Source: Archaeoglobales archaeon (lineage in GTDB: Archaea; Halobacteriota; Archaeoglobi; Archaeoglobales; Archaeoglobaceae). Taken from it: DNA of 44,818 nucleotides. The stretch lies in NCBI GenBank assembly GCA_029984855.1, contig JARQZL010000031.1, positions 1-44,818 of the forward strand, read 5' to 3'. Each line of letters starts with the position of its first letter. Position 1 is the first letter of the stretch. Shown here in pieces: positions 24,546 through 34,708 of the stretch. The notes below the pieces were generated by a model. The model was not told the DNA's origin. It did not search any database and worked only from the letters and a program-made list of their open reading frames with translations. The translations under genes and the position numbers were made by a program.

Positions 24546-25093
24546 AAAGCATTGTATATCTTTTCTCCCCTCAGATACTCTCCCCTGTCAACGAGATTTT
24601 CGACCACAACCCTGTCGGGCTCGGTTCTTTTCAGATGTCCGATCCTTTCCCAGCTGAACCTGCTTTTTCCAATACCGAGAATATCTCCTCTTCCATTGCA
24701 TACCATCACAGTATCATTCTCCTCAACATCCCGAGTGCATTTTGTAATGGCTGAAGCAAAGATGTCTCTACCATAAAGAAACAGCATTTCACCTTTGTTA
24801 CTGGTATAAACTCTCTTTCTGTCCTTTTTTGCCAGAAAAAATGTGCCCTCGATGCTGAATCTGAACCTCTTCCCAACCTCGCCGAGTTTTATACCGGCGC
24901 ACCTTAAGTTCAGGCCGGGGAAATTATGCAGAAAGCACTCAAGCTCCTTTGATAGCCCATAAACATCTTTTGTATCCTCTCTGACGAGCAGAACATTGTC
25001 TTCAAGAAAAATCGTGGAGCCGTAAGCTGCAAGGGCCTTTCCTATAATCCTGTTCTCCTTTCTACTGGGTTTTCTAAGTCTGATCAGATCCAT
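24542..25093 (-). CDS. Nip7-like PUA-domain ribosome biogenesis protein
   Basis: This 183-residue protein has a two-domain layout like archaeal Nip7: an N-terminal domain (RKPSRKENRIIGKALAAYG) and a C-terminal PUA domain with the conserved GEMLFLYGRDIFASAI and NGRGDILGIGKSRF segments and a final VDRGEYLR. Nip7 binds RNA and acts in ribosome subunit maturation. Length is close to archaeal family members (about 160-180). It overlaps its upstream neighbour by 10 bases, so the two are co-translated. Confidence 0.8.
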   Translation of the reverse strand: MDLIRLRKPSRKENRIIGKALAAYGSTIFLEDNVLLVREDTKDVYGLSKELECFLHNFPGLNLRCAGIKLGEVGKRFRFSIEGTFFLAKKDRKRVYTSNKGEMLFLYGRDIFASAITKCTRDVEENDTVMVCNGRGDILGIGKSRFSWERIGHLKRTEPDRVVVENLVDRGEYLRGEKIYNAF

Positions 25094-25488
25094 ATCCTCT
25101 CCTTCAGGGCTTCTACAACCGCTGAGTAATCGTTATCTATTCTGAAACTCTCAACAGTGTTTATGATGACAGCCCTCCCTCTGACATCGCTACTGCCATC
25201 GAAGTTCTCGCTGAAGACGACTTCTCCATTCAGAGATGCGTTGTATCCATCCATGTGCTCTTCAAGGCCAACAATTTTATATCTGCGCTTCAGGAAGTAA
25301 GGTCTGGGCTTTTCATCAAAGAACCTCAACCTTGCTTCCGTTTCATTTGCAATTATCGATGTATTGGCAGAAAGCGCAAGTACATTGATTCCTATCTCCT
25401 TCTTATCAAGTTCGCTGCTAAACCCGCCTACCCTGCTCACGTACATATCTGCAATTACTTCCCGGGGGTACAGGAAAGCTGCCTGCAT
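25084..25488 (-). CDS. Hypothetical protein co-transcribed with Nip7
   Basis: This 134-residue protein is mixed alpha/beta with no signal peptide, membrane helix or catalytic motif visible. It overlaps nip7 by 10 bases and precedes it, so it may take part in RNA or ribosome biology by association. A plausible start is ATG 25488. I do not recognise a family. Confidence 0.5.
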   Translation of the reverse strand: MQAAFLYPREVIADMYVSRVGGFSSELDKKEIGINVLALSANTSIIANETEARLRFFDEKPRPYFLKRRYKIVGLEEHMDGYNASLNGEVVFSENFDGSSDVRGRAVIINTVESFRIDNDYSAVVEALKERIWI

Positions 25489-25584
25489 TGGCTTTATTTC
25501 AAATTATTAAATTATAAAGTTTTTGCTCTCAGAGTTAAAACGAAGAGCGAAAAGTATTTTTTGGAATCCTCACAGCTCACAGTA

Positions 25585-26082
25585 ATGTGGAGCCACATTG
25601 TTGAAAAGTTCGAAAGATATCCCTCGCAGATTACTGTGGCAAGAGAGTTTCTGAGGCTCGGGATAAGTGTAAAAAACGGAAAAGCCTACTGCGGGAATAT
25701 AGAGCTTGTACCAACAAAGATTGCAGACGCAATTGGTGTTGACAGAAAGGTTGTCATAATGGCAATACAGAATATAGAGAGTGATGAGAAACTGAAAAAA
25801 GTTTTTGCCTCTCTCAAACCGGTGGCGAACATAGCAGAGGTTGCAAGAATTCTTGGTTTTGGCGTGCTGGAGGTCTATGCAGAAAGCTACAAGGTCGGAA
25901 TAGTTGCCGGTATATCCGGAATACTCGCAAGAGAGGGCATCTCGATAAGATATATCCTTGGTGAGGATCCTGAACTCAGCGTGGAGTCAAAGCTGACGAT
26001 AGTAACGGATACAAAGATTCCAGGACGCTTTGTTGATGAGCTCCTTGCCATTGATGGAGTGCAGAAAATAGTAATCAGCTAA
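25585..26082 (+). CDS. ACT-domain regulator of amino acid metabolism (COG2150-like)
   Basis: This is a 165-residue protein. The N-terminal half is a helix-turn-helix-like region (SQITVAREFLRLGISVKNGK, then TKIADAIGVDRKVV). The C-terminal half has the ACT fold with GIVAGISGILAREGISIRYI and the later LTIVTDTKIPG. This pairing matches a predicted archaeal regulator that senses an amino acid. I set the start at ATG 25585; the frame is open further upstream, but only in the shadow of the divergent gene. It converges on tatC with an 8-base overlap. Confidence 0.78.
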   Translation: MWSHIVEKFERYPSQITVAREFLRLGISVKNGKAYCGNIELVPTKIADAIGVDRKVVIMAIQNIESDEKLKKVFASLKPVANIAEVARILGFGVLEVYAESYKVGIVAGISGILAREGISIRYILGEDPELSVESKLTIVTDTKIPGRFVDELLAIDGVQKIVIS

Positions 26083-26815
26083 TTCTCTTCCTCTCCATCA
26101 GAGAGGCGGCTACTATGCTTATCTCATACATCACAATAACAAGAGCAAGAATCACAATCTGACTGAGACCCGTTATGTCAAGTGTCACATTCGTTGCAAG
26201 GATGAATACGGCTATATAGACCATCAATCTCTTTCTCTTCAACCATTTCGAGTCTATTATCCCTATTCTTGTTGCTATTACGGCAAGCACGGGAATCTGA
26301 AAAGCTAAACCGAAAGCGAGAAATATCTTGAATGCTCCGTAGAGAGTCTTTTTTACCGAAAGGAATGGGTAAGCACCCAGATACTCCACCGTTCCAAGAC
26401 TGTAGAGCCTCGGAATTACCACAAAGTACGCAAGAGCCGTACCGAGCAGAAACAGAATATACGAGAATGGCAAGAAAGTTTTAACGAAGTCTCTCTCGTT
26501 CTGATATAGGCCGGGTCTGGCAAAGAGGTAAAGCTCATACACAATGTATGGATACGCAATAAAGAACACCAAGACAAAAGAGAATACGAGACGGGCCATT
26601 ATCCACTCCGTTGGTGTGTAAACAACCATGTCCAGCTTTTCTCCGAAGATGTTCTCCCAGAAATCTTTTATGAGAGTCGCAGAGTACTGGAAAATGATTG
26701 CAATTCCGGCAAGTACAACAATCAGAAGTCTCGTTGTTCTTGCCTTGAGCTCGGCAAGATGCTCTCTAAGCTCCATCTCCCTGTCTTCCGGCGGATGCTC
26801 TTCCAGTGGATGCAC
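26075..26815 (-). CDS. tatC: Sec-independent protein translocase TatC
   Basis: This 246-residue protein has six transmembrane helices and the conserved cytoplasmic N-terminus ELREHLAELKART (H-L-x-E-L) that recognises the twin-arginine signal. FARPGLYQNERDF and a later YFVVIPRL agree with TatC. It forms the receptor of the Tat export pathway for folded proteins, many of them redox proteins. No tatA is next to it, so the partner must be elsewhere. It is divergent from argB. Confidence 0.93.
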   Translation of the reverse strand: MHPLEEHPPEDREMELREHLAELKARTTRLLIVVLAGIAIIFQYSATLIKDFWENIFGEKLDMVVYTPTEWIMARLVFSFVLVFFIAYPYIVYELYLFARPGLYQNERDFVKTFLPFSYILFLLGTALAYFVVIPRLYSLGTVEYLGAYPFLSVKKTLYGAFKIFLAFGLAFQIPVLAVIATRIGIIDSKWLKRKRLMVYIAVFILATNVTLDITGLSQIVILALVIVMYEISIVAASLMERKRIS

Positions 26816-26935
26816 ATCTCTGTCTTTGCTGGAAGAACTTAACTCTTCCGCTCCCTTGGCTGTTTCACAACTTCACTTACTGTTATTATGCAAACTCATC
26901 CGAAAAATCTATAACTCATTCATTAAGCTACGAGC

Positions 26936-27796
26936 ATGGAAAAAGTTGCGGCGATAGTTGAAGCTCTGCCGTACATAAAGGAGTTTCACGGTTCGTGTAT
27001 GGTCATAAAGATTGGCGGTCATGCAATGATAAACGAGGAGATACTTGAGAAAACAATCAGAGACGTGCTCCTGCTCTACTTCGTTGGCATAAAGCCAGTT
27101 GTTGTGCACGGTGGAGGGCCGGAGATAAGCGAGAAGATGGAGAGACTTGGAATAAAACCGAAGTTTATCAACGGTTTACGTGTAACGGATGAGGAAACAA
27201 TGGAAGTTGTCGAAATGGTTCTCGACGGTAAAATAAACTCCAAAATAGTCACCACATTTATAAGAAATGGAGGTAAGGCTGTTGGCCTCAGTGGGAAGGA
27301 CGGACTGCTTGTAGTTGCAAGGAAAAAGAAGATTAAACGGGAGGATGAATTCATCGATCTTGGCTATGTCGGCGAGACTGAATACATAAACCCTGAAATC
27401 CTCCGGATTTTAATAGATAACGATTTTATTCCCGTTGTTTCTCCAGTTGCAGCAGATCTGGAGGGAAAGATATACAATCTCAACGCAGATGTTGTGGCCG
27501 GTAACATCGCAGCAGCCCTGAAGGCAAAGAAACTGATCATGATGACGGACGTTGCCGGTATACTGGCTGACATTAACAATGAATCCTCACTGATATCAAG
27601 AATGAGCGTCAAAGAGCTCGAAAACATGGTTTCAGAGGGGAGACTCAGTGGAGGAATGATTCCAAAGGCTGAAGCGGTCATAGCAGCCATTAAAGGTGGT
27701 GTAGAAAAAGCACACATAATAAACGGCTCAAAAGAGCACGCAATACTCATGGAGCTGTTTACCAGGGAGGGCACAGGCACGATGGTTGAACTATGA
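26936..27796 (+). CDS. argB: Acetylglutamate kinase
   Basis: This 286-residue amino-acid-kinase-fold enzyme phosphorylates N-acetylglutamate, the second step of arginine and ornithine synthesis. The N-terminal VIKIGGHAM, the substrate-binding VVHGGGPEISEKM, the NGLRVTDEETMEVVEM and the C-terminal GRLSGGMIPKAEA are all diagnostic. Length is normal. The stop overlaps the start of the TIM-barrel gene (ATGA), so it is the first of three coupled genes. Confidence 0.96.
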   Translation: MEKVAAIVEALPYIKEFHGSCMVIKIGGHAMINEEILEKTIRDVLLLYFVGIKPVVVHGGGPEISEKMERLGIKPKFINGLRVTDEETMEVVEMVLDGKINSKIVTTFIRNGGKAVGLSGKDGLLVVARKKKIKREDEFIDLGYVGETEYINPEILRILIDNDFIPVVSPVAADLEGKIYNLNADVVAGNIAAALKAKKLIMMTDVAGILADINNESSLISRMSVKELENMVSEGRLSGGMIPKAEAVIAAIKGGVEKAHIINGSKEHAILMELFTREGTGTMVEL

Positions 27797-28569
27797 ATCC
27801 CAAAGACATAAAACTCGGAATCCAGCCGGATATATACCAGAGGCCGAAGGAGGCCTTTGAATTTGCTGCAGAGCACAACTTCACTCATGTGGAACTTCTG
27901 ATGGATCATCCATACTATTCAATCGAGAATTTGAGTTATGCAGAGCTTCTTGAGCTCAAAGGCAGCTATGATGTGGAAATTCTGCTCCATGCTCCCGCAA
28001 CCTCAATCAACTTCCTCTCCATCAGCGATGTCGCAAGAAAGGCAAGCTACATGGAACTGGAAAGAACGATGAACTTCGCCGAGAGGTGCGAGGCGAGGCT
28101 TGTCACAGTTCATATCGGATGGAATCCCGGTTTTATAACGGCAAGAGGTTTCGTCTTTCAGCCAGAACTTTACATGACCCACAACTATAACGCTTTGACA
28201 AGAGAGTTCTATGCGTTTGCAAAGCATTATGATGGTCAGCTCTCAATTGAGAACACGATAAGGCTGGATGAAAGCCTGACAAGGGCACTGAAGTTTCTTC
28301 TTGAAAATACAGAAGTTTCTCTCACCTTTGACATAGGTCACTACAACGCCAAGGGCGGACACGATTTGTTTCTGAAGAACTTCAACAGGGTAAGAAATAT
28401 ACACCTCCACGATAACAATGGCAGAGAAGATTTGCATCTCGCCCTCGGCAGGGGAAATGTTGAGCTCAGCATAATCCCGCAAAACTACAGTGGATATCTG
28501 ACCATAGAAACGAGGGACAGAGAAGCGATACTTGAATCGAAAGAATACCTGATGGAGATGATAAAATGA
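27793..28569 (+). CDS. Sugar phosphate isomerase/epimerase-type TIM barrel
   Basis: This 258-residue protein is of the xylose-isomerase-like (AP endonuclease 2) superfamily. Metal-ligand positions are visible in order: HVELLMDHP near residue 35, LLHAPATSIN near 75, VTVHIGWNPG, LSIENTIR, FDIGHYNA, and IHLHDNNG plus YLTIETRD near the end. It is probably a divalent-metal isomerase or epimerase of a small sugar or keto acid. It is co-translated with argB and the LOR/SDH gene through ATGA overlaps at both ends, but no arginine-pathway role is known for this family. Confidence 0.78.
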   Translation: MNPKDIKLGIQPDIYQRPKEAFEFAAEHNFTHVELLMDHPYYSIENLSYAELLELKGSYDVEILLHAPATSINFLSISDVARKASYMELERTMNFAERCEARLVTVHIGWNPGFITARGFVFQPELYMTHNYNALTREFYAFAKHYDGQLSIENTIRLDESLTRALKFLLENTEVSLTFDIGHYNAKGGHDLFLKNFNRVRNIHLHDNNGREDLHLALGRGNVELSIIPQNYSGYLTIETRDREAILESKEYLMEMIK

Positions 28570-29792
28570 ACACGAGAGAGGTTGAATTTGAGGGTCATCT
28601 AATAGACTCCATGATTCTGCCAAAGGTACTCGATGCAATACTTGATCTGGATGGTGAGTTCGAAATACTTGAATTCAGAGTGGGAAAGAGAAAAGAGGAT
28701 TACAGCTATGCAAGGCTTCTTGTCATCGGAAAGGACGAAAAGCATCTGATGGAGATTCTCCATGTACTCCACAGACTTGGTGCGAGAATTCCCGAAGCAG
28801 AAGAGGTGGAGCTTGCACCTGCACCGGCTGATAAGGTTGTGCCAGAGAACTTCTATGTAACCACCAATCATTTAACATTCGTAAATTATGGCGGGAAAAA
28901 GCTTCGGGTTGAAGGGATAGGAATGGACAAGCTCATAGCAATCAGAGATGGAAAGGCAGTATGCATATTCCTCAACGAGGTTAAAAAAGGAGACCTCATT
29001 GTCGTTGGAGAAAAGGGTGTTACGGTCATACCACCCGAAAGGCCCAGAAGAGTTTCCCACTTCCAGTTCATGGGAGGCGGGGTTTCCTCGGAAAGGCCGA
29101 CTGAAGAGCTGATTGAGATAATAGCCGATGAAATACTGAAGCTCAAGCGCAGTGGTGGCAAGGTTGCTGTTGTTGCCGGACCGGCAATAGACCACACCGG
29201 AGCAAGGAACGCACTTGCGGGTATGATAAGAGATGGCTACGTTGACCTGCTGCTTTCCGGCAATGCGCTGGCAGTTCACGACATGGAGCTGTCCCTCTTT
29301 GGCACCTCACTCGGTATGGATATCAAAACGGGCAGGCCCGTGCCCGGCGGGAACAGGCACCACCTCTATACAATAAGCAAGGTGATTGCCGCAGGTGGTA
29401 TAAGAAGAGCTGTCGAAGAGGGAACAATCAGAGACGGGATAATGTATGAGTGTATAAAGAACAACGTTCCATTCATACTGGCAGGCTCAATAAGAGACGA
29501 TGGGCCATTGCCCGAAGTCATAACGGACGTCATGGAAGCAAAGAAGGCGATGAGAGAAGCCATTCAGGATGTGGATATGGTAATTATGCTCGCTACCATG
29601 CTGCACTCAATTGCCGTGGGCAACCTGTTACCCTCAACTGTCAAAACGGTATGTGTGGATGTAAACCCTGCAACGGTAACAAAGCTCATAGATAGGGGGA
29701 CTGCACAGGCAATTGGCATTGTTACCGATGTTGGATTGTTTGTTCCCGAGCTTTACAAGAAGTTGAAGGAGAGAAAAGAACTTTGGCTTTAA
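28566..29792 (+). CDS. LOR/SDH-family protein, probable archaeal ornithine cyclodeaminase
   Basis: This 408-residue protein matches the archaeal LOR/SDH bifunctional-enzyme conserved-domain family (TIGR00300). The N-terminal domain has the EFEILEFRVGKRKEDYSYA segment and the C-terminal nucleotide-binding domain has VAVVAGPAIDHTGARN, LSGNALAVHD and PGGNRHHLYT. In cyanobacterial AgrE/ArgZ this domain is implicated in turning ornithine into proline. Being coupled to argB here supports ornithine or proline metabolism, but no activity can be read from the sequence. No membrane segment is seen. Confidence 0.75.
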   Translation: MNTREVEFEGHLIDSMILPKVLDAILDLDGEFEILEFRVGKRKEDYSYARLLVIGKDEKHLMEILHVLHRLGARIPEAEEVELAPAPADKVVPENFYVTTNHLTFVNYGGKKLRVEGIGMDKLIAIRDGKAVCIFLNEVKKGDLIVVGEKGVTVIPPERPRRVSHFQFMGGGVSSERPTEELIEIIADEILKLKRSGGKVAVVAGPAIDHTGARNALAGMIRDGYVDLLLSGNALAVHDMELSLFGTSLGMDIKTGRPVPGGNRHHLYTISKVIAAGGIRRAVEEGTIRDGIMYECIKNNVPFILAGSIRDDGPLPEVITDVMEAKKAMREAIQDVDMVIMLATMLHSIAVGNLLPSTVKTVCVDVNPATVTKLIDRGTAQAIGIVTDVGLFVPELYKKLKERKELWL

Positions 29793-29854
29793 AGTTCAAT
29801 TGATGACAATGCCAAAACCATCAGCTTTTTAACAGCAAATACCAACAGGAAACG

Positions 29855-30856
29855 ATGGCGGAAAAGCGGGAGAAGTTCAGTTATGCAAAGTCAGGGGTTG
29901 ACATAAAACAGGAGGAGAAGGCCATTAAAGCCTTAACAGACAGAATCAGGTACATCCGCAAGGGCATAGGCCAGCCAGTTCTCACGGGCCATTTTGCAAG
30001 CATTGTTGATTTCGGCGCTTTTGGAGTTGCAGTGACAACCGATGGAGTTGGCAGCAAGATCATGGTTGCAGAAGCGATGAGCAAATTCGATACAATAGGC
30101 ATAGACTGCGTTGCGATGAACGTTAACGATCTTATAGCTGTAGGCGCTGAACCGGTGGCAATGGTGGACTACATTGCAGCAGAAAAGCCCGATGAGGAGG
30201 TGCTGGCTGAGATTGCTGCCGGACTGGAGAAGGGGTGTGAAATTGCAAACATTACTCTCGTTGGAGGTGAGACAGCAACACTGCCAGACATGATAAGGGG
30301 CTTTGACCTTGCAGGTACGGCAATAGGCATTGTCGAGAAGGACAGGATAATCACTGGCAATGGGATTCAGCCCGGAGATGTCATTTTTGGCATCCCCAGC
30401 AGCGGAATACACAGCAACGGACTTACGCTTGCAAGGAAAGTGGTAGAAAATGCTGGAATGAGCTACGATGATGAATTTGGTGAAAACGGAAAAACAATAG
30501 GCGAAGAACTGCTCATACCAACCCGTATATACCGGGAGGTTGTAGGCGTCATTCGAAGGCACGAAGTCCACGGCATGGCGCACATCACCGGTGGCGGCTT
30601 ACTCAACCTGAAGAGGCTAAAAGACCTGAAGTTTGTGATCTCTGATCCTCTACCCTCCCAGCGCATATTCAGGTTCATTCAGGAGCTGGGGAGCATTGAC
30701 GATGATGAAATGTACCGAACGTTCAACATGGGTATGGGATTTGCCCTGATCATGCCGGAAGAGGAGGCAAAGAGTGTGAAGATAGAGGGTAAAATCGTGG
30801 GCTACGTGGAAGAGGGCAAGGGCGTCTATCTCAAAGATATCAGGGTAGACGTCTGA
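29855..30856 (+). CDS. purM: Phosphoribosylformylglycinamidine cyclo-ligase
   Basis: This 333-residue AIR synthetase is the fifth step of purine synthesis. The [12 protein letters not shown] opening, [41 protein letters not shown] and the ITGGGLLNL segment are conserved. Length agrees with the family (about 330-350). It is a single gene with a short spacer to the upstream operon; its end overlaps the convergent TPR gene by 17 bases. Confidence 0.96.
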   Translation: MAEKREKFSYAKSGVDIKQEEKAIKALTDRIRYIRKGIGQPVLTGHFASIVDFGAFGVAVTTDGVGSKIMVAEAMSKFDTIGIDCVAMNVNDLIAVGAEPVAMVDYIAAEKPDEEVLAEIAAGLEKGCEIANITLVGGETATLPDMIRGFDLAGTAIGIVEKDRIITGNGIQPGDVIFGIPSSGIHSNGLTLARKVVENAGMSYDDEFGENGKTIGEELLIPTRIYREVVGVIRRHEVHGMAHITGGGLLNLKRLKDLKFVISDPLPSQRIFRFIQELGSIDDDEMYRTFNMGMGFALIMPEEEAKSVKIEGKIVGYVEEGKGVYLKDIRVDV

Positions 30857-31724
30857 TTGTGTCAATTACTTCAGAGACAACATCTGTTTTCAAACCCAGC
30901 TTTTTAATCCTCTCTTTTGCCCTTTCGGCCATTTTCAAGCTATTTGATTTCTCACCTTTTGCGAGAGCGATTACTGAATTCAGCAGATCTAAGAGTGCAG
31001 TGATTCTATCAACCTTACATTCAGCCTTCTTCATCAGTTCCTCGGCCTTTGTTACGTTGCCCTTCATGAGGTAAATCGCCGCAAGCTGCAGGTTGGTCAG
31101 AGCGTAGTTCTCCCTGCTTGCCCCTTTCCACGTTTCTCTTATGTTCTCAAGCAGTTCAAGAGCTTTATCAGCCATCCCCTTCTTCATAAAAGCTACACAG
31201 GCGTTCTGAAGAGTTTTACCCATGCCATCTGCGTCCCCCACCTCTGCAAACATGTCGAAAGCCTCGAGTGATAGATTCATTGCACTCTCATAATCCCCCC
31301 TTAAAAATTGAAGTTTTGCCATTGCAGAATAACAGCTTGCTTTGAGCCATGCGCTCCTGCACTCTTCAGCAAAGGCCATGCACTCCCCAAGAACCTCTTC
31401 GGCCTTCCCCACGTTGTTCTGGTCTATATGGAGAAGGACTATGTAATAAAGAGTTTTACCCATTCCAAGTCTATCTCCGGCCTTTCTGAGCAGCCTCAGA
31501 CACTCATGATACCGGCCAGCCGCCTTTACAACGTTTCCCGTAAGACAATCAATCCTACCAAGCTCCAGAAGAATCTCGGCTCTTCTCTTGGGATCTCTTG
31601 TTCTGGGAAGGTAATATTCAAGACTCGTTCTTCTCTTTTCCAGCTCGGCAGGGCTCAGATCTTTCAGAAGCCATATTGAATCCAGAATTTTCAACGCGAG
31701 TTGCCTCGCAACTGCCCGGTGCAT
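30840..31724 (-). CDS. TPR-repeat protein
   Basis: This 294-residue protein is almost wholly helical, with about six tetratricopeptide-like helix pairs. Repeated Gly/Ala-Tyr patterns are visible, for example [18 protein letters not shown] and [15 protein letters not shown], then [16 protein letters not shown] and [14 protein letters not shown]. There is no catalytic motif, signal or membrane segment, so it is a protein-protein scaffold. It lies 29 bases after PAN on the same strand and may be co-transcribed with it; a role as a proteasome-related adaptor is possible but unsupported beyond position. Confidence 0.8.
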   Translation of the reverse strand: MHRAVARQLALKILDSIWLLKDLSPAELEKRRTSLEYYLPRTRDPKRRAEILLELGRIDCLTGNVVKAAGRYHECLRLLRKAGDRLGMGKTLYYIVLLHIDQNNVGKAEEVLGECMAFAEECRSAWLKASCYSAMAKLQFLRGDYESAMNLSLEAFDMFAEVGDADGMGKTLQNACVAFMKKGMADKALELLENIRETWKGASRENYALTNLQLAAIYLMKGNVTKAEELMKKAECKVDRITALLDLLNSVIALAKGEKSNSLKMAERAKERIKKLGLKTDVVSEVIDTIRRLP

Positions 31725-31753
31725 ATTTAAAAATAGTGGAGGCTCGAAGTGGA

Positions 31754-32980
31754 TCAGACGAACATGACACCTTTTAGCTCACCTGAATACTTTGCTTCCT
31801 TCTTAAGAACTTTCTCCACTGCCCTCAGAAAGTCATCCATACAGACTTCTGTTCTCTCCTCTCTTATTGCGAGCATGCCTGCTTCCGTAACTATTGCCCT
31901 TATATCCGCTCCACTTGCCCCCTCTGTAAGCCTTGAAAGTTCATTGAAGTCGATATTTCCAGTCTTCATCTTTCTTGTGTGGATTTTAAATATCTGCACT
32001 CTGCCTTCGAAGCTTGGCAGTGGTGTCTCTATTATTCTATCAAACCTGCCTGGCCTCAGGATGGCCGGGTCAAGGATATCAATACGGTTCGTTGCTCCTA
32101 TTATCTTCACGTCACCTCTCGGATCGAAACCGTCCATTTCTGCAAGCAACTGCATTAGTGTGCGCTGAACTTCCCTGTCCCCACTTGTATCACTGCTCGT
32201 TCTCTTTGCTGCAATCGCATCGACTTCATCGATGAATATTATTGCCGGAGATTTCTCCTTTGCAAGCTGAAAGACCTCTCTGACGAGTCTTGCTCCCTCA
32301 CCTATGTACTTCTGTACAAATTCACTGCCAACAACACGTATGAATGTGGCCCGGGTATGCTGGGCAACTGCCTTTGCAAGCAGCGTTTTGCCAGTTCCTG
32401 GAGGGCCGTGGAGTAGCAGGCCCTTGGGTGGCTCTATACCAACCTCCTGGAATAGCTCTGGCTTGAGGAGGGGCAACTCTATTGCCTCTCTGACCTCTTC
32501 AATTTGCTTTTCGAGACCGCCTATATCATCGTATGTCACACCCGGTCTCTCTTCAATCTCGAAACCATAAACTGCAGGATCTTTTGGAAGTGGAAGCACA
32601 CTTACAACTGCAAGCGTCTGCTGGTTCATGGCAATTCTCGCACCCGGCTTCAAATCATCCCTGGCTATGTGTTGCGAGGCGTGGACAACAAACTTCGGGC
32701 CTGTTGAGCTTTTAACAACAATCCTGCCATCTGGTAGCACATCTGATACTGTGCCGATGAGCAATGGAGGTGAACGCAACCTTTCAATCTCACTTCTCAG
32801 TCTTCTCACTTCTCTCTCATATCTGATCCTTTCACTTTCAACGAATTTCTTTTCATCTTCAAGCCGGCGATAAAGTTCTTTAAGCCTGACGTATTCTTCT
32901 TCAAGCTGCTTGAGTCTATCAAGCAGGTATTCTGATATATCAACATCATTCATGTCTTTTGCCTTGCCCTCGCTTCCCAC
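31754..32980 (-). CDS. pan: Proteasome-activating nucleotidase PAN
   Basis: This 408-residue (from GTG 32980) AAA+ ATPase unfolds proteins and feeds the 20S proteasome. It has an N-terminal coiled coil (about residues 15-70), an OB domain, Walker [12 protein letters not shown], Walker [12 protein letters not shown], and second region [10 protein letters not shown]. The C-terminus ends VMFV, a variant of the HbYX gate-opening motif with Phe where Tyr is usual. I chose GTG 32980 because GGAGGT lies six bases before it; the longer frame from 33040 has no ribosome site. It is divergent from the MBF1 gene. Confidence 0.95.
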   Translation of the reverse strand: MGSEGKAKDMNDVDISEYLLDRLKQLEEEYVRLKELYRRLEDEKKFVESERIRYEREVRRLRSEIERLRSPPLLIGTVSDVLPDGRIVVKSSTGPKFVVHASQHIARDDLKPGARIAMNQQTLAVVSVLPLPKDPAVYGFEIEERPGVTYDDIGGLEKQIEEVREAIELPLLKPELFQEVGIEPPKGLLLHGPPGTGKTLLAKAVAQHTRATFIRVVGSEFVQKYIGEGARLVREVFQLAKEKSPAIIFIDEVDAIAAKRTSSDTSGDREVQRTLMQLLAEMDGFDPRGDVKIIGATNRIDILDPAILRPGRFDRIIETPLPSFEGRVQIFKIHTRKMKTGNIDFNELSRLTEGASGADIRAIVTEAGMLAIREERTEVCMDDFLRAVEKVLKKEAKYSGELKGVMFV

Positions 32981-33051
32981 TTCGAAACCTCCAATTTTAT
33001 ATAGCGAAGTTCGAGTATAAGAAATTATTGATAGCTGCATGGTGAATGAGG

Positions 33052-33519
33052 ATGGAGTGTGAGATTTGTGGCAGGGAGATAAAAGGTAAGGGATTCAGAG
33101 TAATAGTCGAAGGCAGTGAAATTACAGTCTGTGCGAGGTGCAAGGAGTATGGCACAGCAAAGCCCGAGATCGTTGACCAGAGCTCCAGAAAAAAACTCGT
33201 TCTGAAAAAAAAGCAGGTCAGGCCTATAGAGTTCACAGAAGAAATGATTGAAAACTACCACCTTATTATAAAAAGGGAAAGGGAGAAGAGGGGCTGGAGT
33301 CAGGACGTGCTGGCGAAGAAGATACAGGAAAAAGTCTCTCTGATAAGGAAGATTGAAAACAACGAGATAACTCCAGAACCGGGTGTTGTGGAGAAGCTTG
33401 AAAGACTATTCAACATAAAGTTGAGGGAGAAGGTTCCGGAGGTAAAAGTTGACCTCAGAAAGAGTAATCTCTCCCCAACCTTAGGAGATGTGGTTATCAT
33501 AAAAAAAAGGAAGAACTGA
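33052..33519 (+). CDS. Multiprotein bridging factor 1 (MBF1)-like transcription factor
   Basis: This 155-residue protein has an N-terminal zinc ribbon ([14 protein letters not shown] and CARCKEYG, four Cys), a basic linker ([10 protein letters not shown]) and a C-terminal HTH_3/Cro-type domain ([19 protein letters not shown]). This is the standard archaeal MBF1 layout. I chose ATG 33052 since GGTGA at 33041-33045 sits six bases before it; ATG 33046 is too close. It is followed within two bases by the methyltransferase gene on the same strand, so the two form an operon. Confidence 0.88.
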   Translation: MECEICGREIKGKGFRVIVEGSEITVCARCKEYGTAKPEIVDQSSRKKLVLKKKQVRPIEFTEEMIENYHLIIKREREKRGWSQDVLAKKIQEKVSLIRKIENNEITPEPGVVEKLERLFNIKLREKVPEVKVDLRKSNLSPTLGDVVIIKKRKN

Positions 33520-33520
33520 G

Positions 33521-34708
33521 ATGGCCATTAAGGTTCACATAGAGGAGACGGGCTTTCTCAAAACCGAAAAAGCTGTGAAGAAAGCAGTACAGTTAATAAG
33601 AAGAGGTTTACAGAAGGATGATGTGATAAGAAGTCTGAAAGCAGCAGATCTGCCTGTATCTCCAGAGGACATTTATGAGATCGGCAGAAACAGGATAAAA
33701 GCACGGAAGAAATTCTCAACGGGCAGTAAACTGTTCTTTGACGAGCTCGGCCTTCGCTATTCGACGCCCGAGGCGGTAGCAGACTACAGGGCCAGGAGGC
33801 TCAGGTGCAGAGTTATCGCAGATGTAAGCTGCGGGGTGGGTGGTCAGCTTTTATTTTTCGCCAGATACTGCAGGAAGGTTTACGGAGTTGAGATAAACGC
33901 AAAAAGGGCAATAATTGCCGCTTTAAATGCAAGGGCGATGAAGGCAAATATTCAGATCATCCTCGGGGATTCGCTGTCCGATGACGTTCACAACCTCCTG
34001 AAGGACTCTGAAGTAATATTCTCGGATCCTGCCAGACCTTCTATTGAGAAAGTGAGGACTGTAGACAATCTTGAGCCAAACCCGGGAAAGATTGTGGAGA
34101 GATACAAGGATATTACGGAAAAATTTGCCTTCGAGCTGCCACCTCAGATGCCCCCTGAAAGGGTAAACAAGTGGTTGAACGGAGAGAAGGAGTACACGTC
34201 CCTGGACTTCAAGCTGAACAGGCTCGCTCTGTATATGGATGGACTCGCCAGATGTGATGTTTCCGCTGTTTCGTTGCCTTCAGAGGAAAGGGTAACAGAC
34301 CAAGACGAGGCCGTTAACATCGAAAGCACATCCCGGATCAGATCGTTTATCTACGAAGTTGACCCGGCTGTTGTTAAGGCCGGGCTTTTGAGAAATCTGA
34401 TCGGCAGACTTGGATTTGAGGCTGAGATTCTCAACGAAGATAAACGGAGGACGCTTCTGACTTCGGACGATAAACAGGACTCAGCATTCCTCAGAAAATA
34501 TAAAGTCAGACAGATTACGAACTTCAGTGCTGAATCAATAAAACAGGCTCTAAGAGATATAGGAGCTGGGAAAGTAACGTTACGCTTCTCTCTGCCACCT
34601 TTCAAGTACTGGGATCTCAGAAGAGAGCTTGAAAATGGACTTAAAGGGGACAGGTGGGTTCATCTGTTTAGAGTTGGAGAGAGAGCTATTTTAGCGGAAA
34701 GGCAGTAA
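33521..34708 (+). CDS. Class I SAM-dependent methyltransferase with THUMP-like C-terminal domain
   Basis: This 395-residue protein has a helical N-terminal part (about residues 1-95), motif I of class I methyltransferases (VIADVSCGVGGQ), the acidic VYGVEINAKRA, and motif IV-like IFSDPARPS. The C-terminal half resembles the THUMP-like domain found in an uncharacterised archaeal and bacterial methyltransferase family. The likely substrate is RNA or a ribosomal component. It directly follows the MBF1 gene and converges on cysS with an 18-base overlap. Confidence 0.8.
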   Translation: MAIKVHIEETGFLKTEKAVKKAVQLIRRGLQKDDVIRSLKAADLPVSPEDIYEIGRNRIKARKKFSTGSKLFFDELGLRYSTPEAVADYRARRLRCRVIADVSCGVGGQLLFFARYCRKVYGVEINAKRAIIAALNARAMKANIQIILGDSLSDDVHNLLKDSEVIFSDPARPSIEKVRTVDNLEPNPGKIVERYKDITEKFAFELPPQMPPERVNKWLNGEKEYTSLDFKLNRLALYMDGLARCDVSAVSLPSEERVTDQDEAVNIESTSRIRSFIYEVDPAVVKAGLLRNLIGRLGFEAEILNEDKRRTLLTSDDKQDSAFLRKYKVRQITNFSAESIKQALRDIGAGKVTLRFSLPPFKYWDLRRELENGLKGDRWVHLFRVGERAILAERQ

